In this document: piece after piece, positions 12,601-21,632 of the stretch
Position numbering within the stretch: the stretch's first letter is position 1
Layout of the letters: each line of letters starts with the position of its first letter
Assembly (NCBI GenBank): GCA_029582165.1
Contig: CM055874.1
Span: 3,980,114-4,044,113 of the forward strand
DNA: 64,000 bases
From: Portulaca oleracea
Lineage: Eukaryota > Streptophyta > Magnoliopsida > Caryophyllales > Portulacaceae
Direction of reading: 5' to 3'
The notes under the pieces: model-generated
Database searches by the model: none
The model's input: only the letters and a program-made list of their open reading frames with translations
Told to the model about the DNA's origin: nothing
Made by a program: the position numbers and the translations under genes

Positions 12601-15151
12601 CATTTTTTTCTGGAGAGGTCAGGATGTATGTGGGCTTATGCAACAATAACATCCCAGGTGAAACACAAAAAGTATTTTGATAATAATAGAAATAGGGGAA
12701 ATGACAAGTTTAGTAGTGAAGGGACTAGTATAGGATAAATGGAGAGTTGTAGTAAATGAAAAACATTAGTTAATAATTATTATGCTCTACTTAGAGCAAA
12801 AAACAACTTGAGGGTACCATACATTTTATGGAAACTATTTTTAGGCCCCGTATTTCTAGAATATATTTTACAATACCACATAAATTAAGTTAACAATTTC
12901 TAGGGGACAAATCCGATGATTTGAACATATTTCCAGTAAGGTTACCTGGACTACTGAAATGCCCCTCATTTTTGAGTGTTGACGCTCATCGACAATAAAC
13001 AACTTCATGCAACTTCTCACCAACACATCACCAGAAACATGTTCAAATCACCGGATTTGTCCGCTAAAAATTGTAAACTTAAATTATGGGGTACTTTCAT
13101 ATATATTCTAGAAACAGGCCCTAAAATTAGTTTCCACAAAATATGGGGTACCCCAAGTCGTTTTTTGTACTTAGAGCCTAGAAAGACGAACATTTGCATG
13201 ATGAATCAGGTTCAAGTTTCACAATAACATGCAGCTGGTGAGAAACGTGGTACTAAAGTCAACTTGAAAAACCACACAAAATTCAAGGATGCTTACCTCT
13301 GAATGTATTCAGGTGCTCCATGCTTGAAATGGGTACCCCCACCAGGAAACCACCACAATTGGCCCTTCTCATGCACCCAATTTTGACCTCCTTTCACTTC
13401 AGCGAGATGTGTATGATTGACATTGCTCCGCCAAACATAGTCCCTACTAGTAGGCCACTTTATAGGTATTTTATAATCCTTAGGCGGCGGCACCAAGCAG
13501 AACAAACGCTTCTCGGGAGGAGGGCAGTGCCTTTCAAGCTCCTCTCTCCTTGAAAGATCGAGGGTTGGGAGCAAACTCTTGACATAGGAGGGATCATGGC
13601 AAGGAGTGTACTCATTGAACTTGATTGGGCACACATTCATCCCACCTTGAGGGATAGTCAATGGCGTTCTCCGATAAGTTAGAGCAACTTCGTTTGTAAA
13701 CCTATAGGAACCTGTACGTTATTAGAAAATGTCAGTTGAACAAAATGAAGCAATAAGTTCATTGTCATATAGACATTATACAGTAGGTCTTCAAACCGTT
13801 GTAAGCACCATTCTAAAGGCATAATGAAGGGTGTCCTGAGGTGAAAATGTCCTAGAGTTTAATGTGTGAAATAAAAGGTTTTCTTCACTTAGGAGATGTG
13901 AACCTCCTCAAGATCCAATTAAACAAACTATAAGAACAAAGGGTCATAGCTGCTGAATGTATGGTGAATATAACTGACATCATTTTGAACCCCGGGTTAC
14001 CTATTAGAAGTGGGAAAAATCAATTGTGAGCCTGGAATTGCTGAACTTTCTCATACATTAACTACTTCAGATGAGTTATACTTCTCTAGGGCCTTGGAAA
14101 TATCAAGCTCAAGGCTCACTACCTAACTCTACACCAACCGTGCTACCCAAGCATGCTTTGGTCAACCTTACCATCAGACAAGAAATCATTCAAAAAAACT
14201 CCATCCAACATCGACAAATTACCAAATGGATTTGAACCGGACAGCAATAAACAATTGATATATGCAAAAGTTGACCCACATCTTTAAGTGATGACATACA
14301 TATCTGCTTCATCATCACATTCTACTTATGTCAACAGGATTTTCTGAGTACGTGTGGTAACATTTAGTACCCAACAAACGCATTGCAACCCTTTTCCAAC
14401 AACCTACAAGGAACATGGTCCTGAGTATATAGACAACAAGCTCCATGGATAAGAATAAGATTCTCTCAATCTTAGAAAAATATGTCACTATATCCACTTT
14501 CATTTCAGTTACCCCAAAGAACTGTCACATTGTCTTAAAGAGCATAGTTAAGCATTAGTTCCCTACCCCTATAACTTTCAATCAACACTCTCACAATAAT
14601 GACTAACCTAATCAGTATCTATTCTACTCTATCCACAGAAACTTGTATTACACATTCTTTTACAATTTTACCAGAGATATATACAATAATTAGCAGACAG
14701 GAATGAAGCTAAAAACCATGAAATTGGTTCACATTCTCAAAAAACTATAGACAAAACAGAATTACTCTCTATGCAATTCAACAATTTGATATAATAGAAG
14801 TGAGATTGAAGTACAAATGCAGAAAGTGTACATGCCAAACAAAATCATGAAATTTGTCTACATTATCAAAACCCCAGAAACCCAACAGAATTACCCACTA
14901 CGAAAACTCACAACTTCAATTGAAAATCAGTGACAAAATCCATCAAAGAAGAGAAATTGAAAAGGGGTTTTACCCATTGAAGAATTGGAAGACGAAGAGA
15001 AAGAGCCAACAGCATTCAAGAGAGGAGCATTGGCATTGTTTCCGAAGAGTACACCCGCGAAAAACGAAGCAATAATCAGCATCAACGCCATCACAATCAT
15101 CTGGCCTGCTTTTGAATCCAGATTATGTGACCCCATTATCAACCCTTTCAT
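9631..15151 (-). CDS. PMT6/PMT7-like: Probable pectin methyltransferase, PMT6/PMT7 type
   Basis: This is a putative SAM-dependent methyltransferase of the QUASIMODO2/DUF248 family, type II Golgi proteins thought to methylate homogalacturonan. Seven exons: 15151-14974, 13711-13297, 12363-12074, 11727-11347, 10746-10500, 10395-10257 and 9789-9631. All introns are GT-AG and all phases agree, giving 602 residues (Arabidopsis PMT6/7 are about 590-600). Residues 18-36 form one membrane anchor after a short cytosolic tail. The lumenal part carries [18 protein letters not shown], the SAM-binding loop [10 protein letters not shown] (about 219-228), HCSRCRVDW and, near the C-terminus, [13 protein letters not shown] and [11 protein letters not shown]. 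The start at 15151 is the first in-frame ATG after a stop; 15136 (597 residues, better Kozak context) is a real alternative. Choice of the PMT6/7 subgroup rests on remembered similarity. MITEs sit in introns 2 and 6. Confidence 0.95.
9861..10207. repeat. Foldback MITE-like element in PMT intron 6
   Basis: TAGGAAAAATGAATTGTAGT at the left end pairs with the right end, which on the other strand reads TAGGAAAATTGGATTGTAGT. Both arms continue with GTAAGCC(G/A)AACTATAGGG and TTGG(A/G)ACAATG. The sequence is non-coding and lies wholly inside the last intron of the methyltransferase gene. No clean target duplication could be assigned, so the superfamily is open. Confidence 0.7.
12788..13176. mobile_element. 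MULE-type foldback MITE in PMT intron 2, 9-bp TSD
   Basis: The element (12797-13167) has ends CAAAAAACAACTTGAGGGTACC and, on the other strand, CAAAAAACGACTTGGGGTACC, with inverted arms throughout (for example GGACAAATCCGATGATTTGA against its counterpart near 13040-13060). The 9-bp direct repeat TACTTAGAG flanks it at 12788-12796 and 13168-13176. Termini match those of the element at 3647-4006, so both belong to one family. It sits inside an intron, away from both splice sites. Confidence 0.9.
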
Positions 15152-15710
15152 TTTCTGTCTCAATGTCTATGAGTGTGTATGAATGTAGTACAGAGAAGTA
15201 TGAATCAGAATTCAGACAGCAATGGGATGTGTTGCCGACGGTGAGATGTACAGAAACAATGGGAGGGAGAAATTTTGCGAACAAATAGAATCAGAGAAAA
15301 TTATAAATTAAAAATTACAAAAGGGTCCAGTTAATTAATGCTACGAAAAAACTTTGGCCATTTGAAGAGGATATTCACGTGGAAATCTCGTGTTTTACTT
15401 TCATGTTGATTTTTCTAGGAATTGTTAAAGAAAATTATTCAAATAATCATCACTTTTTTCTAATTATTATTGGGGATTAAATTCAAAAGTAAAATGGCAC
15501 GTACAAATTGACAATATATATGCAGGAGATTCCAACGCAACTTTTTCTAACTAGCTAATTTTTTTAATAGTGTTTCTCATGTAAAGATAGAAAAAGTAGG
15601 AGAGAAAAAGACATTCATCTATATATATCTAATGGAAATGTAGGTGAGGTCTACTTAATGGAGACACGATAGTGAATTTAGGGATATCCACTAATCAACT
15701 TTCATATGAT
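15152..15710 (-). promoter_or_regulatory. PMT 5' leader and proximal promoter region
   Basis: This is the space between the PMT start codon and the Mutator-like element upstream. It should contain the 5' UTR and core promoter of the methyltransferase. The sequence is AT-rich past 15300. I cannot place a convincing TATA box or transcription start. The large transposon begins only about 570 bp from the start codon, so it may define the edge of the promoter. Confidence 0.4.
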
Positions 15711-16039
15711 TAGATTTTCCTGCTTGCTTAACGTAGTCCCCTTTTTACTAATGTCGTCCACCTTTCGCATAATATTTCCAACATTTGCCCTTTAACCTCA
15801 TAACTTTCATTCTCCACCTTCTCTCTAGTTTATCTCTCTAGAAAACGCTCTCAACCAACGACCACCACAAACCACCGTCATCCCGGGATTTCGAACGCTA
15901 CGAATCGAAGAAGTTGAGGTATGTTTCGAATTAATTGATTTGAATTTGTGTTTTAATTTTGAAATTTGATGAAAAATAGAAAAATAAATCAGTTGCGAAC
16001 ACCGGCTGCACCGTGCAGATCTCGGCAACGCGGCAACTC

Positions 16040-16345
16040 ACCGCAATTTTTTATATTTTTTTAATAATAATATTAATAAATAAATATTAATATTGTTATT
16101 ATTAATATTATTGTTATTAGTTTATTATAATAAATATTATGTGTATATTATTGTTAATATTAAAAATATGATTAATTAATATTATTGTTAAGCATGTGTT
16201 AATAATAGTAATTATTATGTGTATATTTTGATTATGTTTTGATTATATTATTGTAAGTGTGCTATGTGTACATTAATGATGTGTCTATTTATGTGATTAA
16301 TTATTTATAAAATATTGTAATTATTATTGTCAATAATATTGATCT
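16040..16345. repeat. AAT/TAT-rich low-complexity block
   Basis: This block is built from irregular TTA/TAT/AAT triplets within the left subterminal part of the Mutator-like element. A similar block in the complementary sense lies at 20750-21115. I see nothing else in it. Confidence 0.6.
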
Positions 16346-17106
16346 TAATAATTAAATATATCATTGTAGATTTGTTGTTTTTTTAATAATAAATAATAGG
16401 ATTGTTAGTAACATTATTAGAATTTGTATGAGTTAGTGTTTGAAAATTTGTTTGTTTATTATGAGCATGCATAGATCAATATGAGTTAGGGTAATGTTTG
16501 TGAAAAAAATGTTTAATGTATGTACGTAATTAATTAGGAATAGTTTGTTTAGGGTTAGGGTAATTAGTATGTGTTTAGGTTAATGTAACCAAGTACATTT
16601 TCCATGAAATTCATTGTAGTTTGACGTCAATTAACAATTTGAAAAGTTAGGGAATATTATCCTAAACCTGAATTGTTGGTTAGCATACTTCAAAAGTATT
16701 TGAAACTACGTAATGGAACAAGCAAATTGGTTAATTATGATGTTAGTTTAGAGGATTAAGTTTAGGGTTTAGGGTATTCCGAGTAGTTTATATGTAGTTG
16801 TGTTAAAAGGAGGTTGAGTTTGGATGATTTTGGTTGTTATTAGTAAGTGAGTTGGCCTTTAAAGTTGGTAGGGGAAATTTGTTCCTAATCCAACTTAATT
16901 GCTAACTTAACTACTCCTAACTCCAAATGAAGACATAAATTATATAAATAATTATGTCATCATTCATTTAATAACTTAAGTACTCAACAACAAGTTGATA
17001 CGTAAGTAAATAGGTTATTTGTGATGGTAGTTTAGGGTAGTAAGTATGTTAAGTTATAGTTATAGTATTTCAGTTGTATATGTCATAAAAAGATGTTGAG
17101 TTTTGG

Positions 17107-17757
17107 GTCCTGTTAATGTCCAAGGAAAGTGTGTTGTTACCTGATAATCCATGGCTGAAAAGGACTTTCATGAGTCACATCGACTCTCCTTTATTTGTCT
17201 GGTTCCCAAAAAGTAGTGCAATGTCAGCAGTGAAATTGCGCGGGGTCTATAGTGCTCTGGGAGTTAGAAGCGTCTTAGATTCAGTGCAATGCAGTGTTTC
17301 CATTGCGCAGCCTAGGGGCAGCAAGACAAGGTGGGTCTGAAAGAGATGCTTGTAGTAAAGGGTCTAATAGAAATTTTGTTGGGCTTTCTTGCATGTAGGA
17401 TTCATAGGACCATCAAAGTAAGGCACAATGCTGCAAATTCAATGCTTTGATGGACCTATAAATCCTACATGCAAGAAAACCCAACACGATTTCTATTAGA
17501 CCCTTTACTGTAAGCTTCTCTTTCAGACTCACCTTGTCTTCCTGCCTACCAAGCTGCGCAATGGAAACACTGCATTGTACCGAATATGAGACGCTTCTAA
17601 CTCCCAGAACACTATAGACCTCGCGCAATTTCACTGCTGACATTGCGCTACTTTTTGGGAACCAGACAAATAAAGGAGTTGGTACGACTCATGAAAGTCT
17701 TTTTCAGACATAGATTAACAGCTAACAAACACACTCTCCTTGGACAATAACAGAATC
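17107..17757. repeat. Large hairpin: 313-bp inverted arms, 26-bp loop
   Basis: Arm 17107-17418 and arm 17445-17757 are reverse complements of each other at roughly nine positions in ten. Shared words include GACTTTCATGAGTC, TTTATTTGTCTGGTTCCC, AAAAAGTAG, TTAGAAGCG and CTACATGCAAGAAA. The loop is only about 26 bp. Open frames on the two strands here are mirror images of one another and do not look like a known protein, so I treat the structure as non-coding. It lies inside the Mutator-like element, upstream of the plant-mobile-domain pseudogene. Confidence 0.85.
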
Positions 17758-17940
17758 TTCTTGCCTCGTGACATAGCTTAGTTATAGATGCCTTAACAAA
17801 GTGTTGAGTTTGGATGATTTCGATAATATGATTATTATGTTTTAGGGTTTTAGGCTTTAGGGTTCATAACATATAGTTTCTATATGTCAACGTATATTTT
17901 ATATGTTTTCATTTTGCTGGTGATCTAAAAGGGTAGGCAA

Positions 17941-19556
17941 GGGCAAGAGTGGAGGGTTTCTGGAACGATCGAATCAGCTTCCGATTGGTTGGAGGGGGGT
18001 GATTCTGGGGACCCCCACAGACGTAATGTGACTGCGTCAACACGCCGTTCCGGTCGAGCTAGGGGTGCCGGTGTAGGTAGGGGTGCACATGATGATGCGG
18101 GCGACCAGCCCGAGGGCACGGGGAGTCAGACCATGCGAGATTTCGTTGACCATCTCAACCAAGTCATGGATGAGTCGACCGACACAGAGACATCGGGGGA
18201 CGATGGGACCGGGGAGGCCGACACGCAGATGATCCCTACTTCAGTGGCGCCTCCTCCTGGGCCAGTTTACATGCCAACGGGTTTCATGCCGATGAAGGAT
18301 GCATCGGGGAAGTTTGCCCCCGGCAATGGGACAGCGAAGCGCTCACATCGTGATCTGGGACCAAGAAGCAGTATAGTAAGAGGAGTCGGAGTGGTGACGA
18401 CGACTGGAAGATTGATGGTAACATGCCCGGGGGACCTGCAATTGGGACCGTTATACCGAGCTTTGGAGGTCACATTGCTCGGGTAATATGGGAGGGTCGC
18501 GAGCGTTCGCCCCATACAGTTCTTGAGTGCGTGACGAAGAAGAATGCGCTGAGGGAATTGAGGTCAATGAGGTCCACGATGGATCCCGCATACCAGGCTG
18601 CACTTGAAAAGATTCAAATCACTAATTTGGTGGACTTGATGTATTACTACATCGATATGACATTAGTCTCGGCGTTCGTTGGGAGGTGGTAACCCAACAC
18701 AAACACTTTCACCTTCCCTTCGATGAAATGACAATCATGTTGCATGATGTGCAACATATATTGGGTCTTGCAGTTGATGGCCTGATGCCTAAAGGTCTTG
18801 ATCGGGAAGTGGTTAACCAGTATGTGCCCGAAATTTTTGATAAACAAATGGAGGACCTGAAGACCTTGCACACTTATGACAAGGGTGCCATACTTGACGT
18901 TGATTTGAGGTTGATCTGTACATCGACCAGTTATCCTATGCCCCATAGGAGAAGGGCGTGGTTGTTGAGTTTGTTGGGAAACACTATCCTCATGGACGTA
19001 CAACATATCCCCCTAGATTGGTCGTACCGAAGAGCGCTCAACGACCATCGAAGGGGCCGTATAAAGTGGAATTTGTGGAGGCTAACATCAGCGCTGACTG
19101 GTCGGGGTTCCGATTAACAACAAAATGTCAGTGAGTGATGTGTCACCCATAAAACATGTGCCGTGAAAAGCCGATGTGGCTTACAACGATTGGTATGCGG
19201 GACATTCATACAAATTTTTGATAAACAACGCCTTTGCCAGCCAATCGACAGTCGATTATCATTCGTCACTCGAACAGGTACCCCAAACCCCTCAGCATAA
19301 TTTAATATTTTGTTTAACTGATTAGTATGGATGGTGGATATCATGATTGGTCTAACTGCTTTATTTTGTGATTTATTTTTATGAAAGTGGACCTATGACA
19401 CGGCCGGACTATTGGAGCGAGGGAGGCATCCACCCCAACTGGACAAAGAGACAGTATCAATGAGTCGTGGGTGGTATAATGAGATGGTCGACATGCACGG
19501 GCGTTGGTGCCGTCAGATGCATATCGAGGTCCCCGAGCAGCAAGATGACGAATAGG
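17941..19556 (+). pseudogene. Plant mobile domain (PMD) gene remnant
   Basis: The PMD (PF10536, the 'aminotransferase-like plant mobile domain' shared by MAIN/MAIL proteins and transposons) is recognisable from LVSAFVGRW through FHLPFDEMTIMLHDVQHILGL (18650-18775). A Gly/Asp-rich low-complexity leader precedes it (about 17989-18420). After a degraded middle come DVAYNDWYAGHSYKFL (19170-19215) and a likely last exon from about 19388 to 19554 ending ...EVPEQQDDE and a stop. The gene is broken. GGTGG is followed by an in-frame TAA at 18690, where homologs have Gln. The frame shifts just after this, again around 18360-18400, and again between 19000 and 19150. The leader has no convincing start codon. 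Its GC content is far above its surroundings. Confidence 0.75.
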
Positions 19557-19796
19557 AGGAGTAGATTGTGTTTTTCAATTTAATTATTGTGCATGTACCC
19601 TAAACTTAGTGTTGTTATATTTTATAATTGAACTGATTTTGTATTGTCCTTGACATTGCGTTTCCATTAAAAATTTGTCTTGTGTTTTCTCAATTTCCAA
19701 TTAACTGCATGAGTTTCCATATAAATTTAATTAAATATTCATAAATACATAAGCGTATAACTACAACCATCATTATCGTTGAACGAACCTAATAGC

Positions 19797-20642
19797 CTGT
19801 CATCTATCAATACGAGCCTTGAACGGCTCATCCCAACCATCAACACTTACGTCTTTAGCTGCTAGCCATCCAACATGAACCGGCGATAGCGGGCAGTCAT
19901 CCTGTAAATGAATAAGCATGAAGTGGTTGTTTGTTCGCACTATTCCCTGAACTTTTGCAGGTGTTGTAAGTCTAGTTCCTCCTCGTATGGGTAATACGGA
20001 TATGCATAGCTCAACTGTCTGCTCTCGTGGACTAGGAGGTGTTGAAAAGCTGATCGACATAATGTTCATCAGTGTCGCAGCTGGAAATAAATCTGTTGGA
20101 GCCGACATCCAATGCTCGTACGGGGCTGGTCCAACCTTATCTTAGAAGCAGGGAACTTAATCTTCAGCGACGTTTGTATCGTGGCCGGCGTGCACCCCGT
20201 GTTGGTCATTTCACGGACATGATGTTTCATGTCAGAACTCAATGGGTATCCGTGACGATGTCCTTCCTCGTACACGATGAAGCCATGATTGTGCTTACCC
20301 CGGTCTCCATCGCAAACACGAACTCGCCATTCCGTTTCATTGCGAGTCCACGCTACAAAGACAAATTTACATTGGCACGCCTTCGTCGACGTAGCCGATG
20401 AGTCGCATCATCGAGATCATTCAGCTTCCCACGGTATTTACCGTACCTCCAACACTTCAAGTAACACCTTACCGAACTCTCTGCATCTTTTCTCTTGTAT
20501 GAAGACCGTACAAACTTAAATTCGATTCCCCCAACTATTTCATTGGCCCAATCTTGCACTGCTTCTATAGTCTTAAAGACATCTAGCGTCGCAAAATACG
20601 ATGAATAATCAACATCATCTCCGCCAAACTCCTCCTAATGAA
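19797..20642 (-). pseudogene. MULE transposase N- and C-terminal remnants
   Basis: Reading down the minus strand from 20640, the frame encodes FATLDVFKTIEAVQDWANEI and WRYGKYRGKLNDL. After a frameshift it continues with RVRVCDGDRGKHNHGF and DMKHHVREMTNTGCTPA. This is the order seen in the FAR1-like DNA-binding N-terminus of Mutator transposases. The frame then jumps near 20100 to a segment (FMLIHLQDDCPLSPVHVGW, 19850-19920) that resembles the C-terminal end of MULE-type proteins. The whole DDE catalytic core is absent, so this is a deletion derivative. It runs opposite to the PMD gene. Confidence 0.65.
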
Positions 20643-20749
20643 CCTACAAACAATACCACACAACTATCATACTTGGGATACTAATTGCAACAATACCACA
20701 ATTAATCCCGAGACATACTAATTGTCATATTAATTGGGTGCGTTTTTTC

Positions 20750-21115
20750 CTGATAATTAATAATAATATTAATAATAACAATAATAATTAACATAGAAAT
20801 AATATAAACAATAATAATTATAATTAACATATTAATAATATTAACAACAATTATAATTAACATATTATAATAATAATAACAATTATAATTTAATAATAAT
20901 ACTAATAATAATAATAATTAACATAATAATAATATTAACAATAATAATTAACATAATATTAATATTAAGAATAATAATTATCATAATAATAATATTAACA
21001 ATAACAATTAACATAATAATAATATAACAATAATTACAATTAACATATTATAATAATATTAAGAATAATAATTAACATATTAATAATATTAAAAAAATAT
21101 TTCGCATAATAATAT
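20750..21115. repeat. AAT-rich low-complexity block
   Basis: These are irregular tandem units of the type AATAATAATTAACATA with AATATTAACA interspersions, about 365 bp. The block lies between the transposase remnant and the GC-rich foldback in the Mutator-like element. It is the complementary-sense counterpart of the block at 16040-16345. Confidence 0.75.
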
Positions 21116-21139
21116 TGTAAATAACAAAATTAAAAAAAA

Positions 21140-21375
21140 TAAAAAAAAATCGAAGAACGCCGCTGCTGCGCGGAAACGTCGCCGGCTCTGGCAGCCTTGC
21201 CACACGACGATCGTGGCGCCGCCGCGACAGTCGCCGTATAGAGTATGTGGCAACACCACTGCCGGTGCCGCATACTCCATGCGGCAACCGCCGCGCCGCC
21301 ACCGTGATCGCCATGCGGCAAGGCCGCCGGCGTCGGCGACTTTTCCGCGCAACAACGGCATTTTCCGGTTCCTTT
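21140..21375. repeat. GC-rich foldback (about 110-bp arms)
   Basis: In a very AT-rich setting this 230-bp patch is strongly GC-rich and folds on itself. The left arm has GTCGCCGGCTCTGGCAGCC, CTTGCCACACGACGATC and AGAGTATGTGGCAACACC. The right arm read on the other strand gives GTCGCCGACGCCGGCGGCC, CTTGCCGCATGGCGATC and GGAGTATGCGGCACC. The Arg-rich frames on both strands come from the CGC/CGG composition and are not genes. Confidence 0.75.
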
Positions 21376-21632
21376 TTAATTTTTTGCGCAATTTTTTTAA
21401 AATTAACATTTACATACTAACCTCTTCTTCTTTACTTGAATTATCACCTTCTTTTGACATTTTAGGTTAAATTTCAAAAATCAAAACAAATTTTATTGAT
21501 TAAAGAGAGATGATTAATGGAGAGGAGAGGGAGAAGAGGGTGAGAAGAGAGTGAAAGGAGATGGGCAAAATAGTCAATTGGGGGGCTACATTAGTAAAAA
21601 GGGGGGCTACATTAAGCAATACCCTAGATTTT

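Larger units (their letters stand above)
15711..21632. mobile_element. 5.9-kb Mutator-like element with PMD gene
   Basis: The inner limits are 15719-21624. The left terminus has TTGCTTAACGTAGTCCCC then TTTTTACTAATGT; the right terminus read on the other strand has TTGCTTAATGTAGCCCCCC then TTTTTACTAATGT. Weaker similarity (TTTGCCC and CT-rich words) continues for roughly 100 bp. The 8-bp repeat TAGATTTT flanks the element at 15711-15718 and 21625-21632. Inside are a decayed plant-mobile-domain gene (+), a MULE transposase remnant (-), a large hairpin, AAT-rich subterminal blocks and a GC-rich foldback. TIRs plus an 8-bp duplication plus transposase remnants support the Mutator superfamily. It is non-autonomous as it stands. 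Confidence 0.8.

Noticed and set aside
16745..16775. Telomere-like TTTAGGG words
   Set aside because: Only two or three imperfect units, also seen at 17840; too short to be an interstitial telomere.
17116..17643. Opposing open frames with related protein sequence (MSAVKLR.VYS.LGVRSV)
   Set aside because: They are two arms of the same inverted repeat read in opposite directions, with no known domain and no start context.
21072..21470. Several overlapping Arg/Ala-rich frames on both strands
   Set aside because: Produced by the GC-rich foldback; no codon bias or homology.
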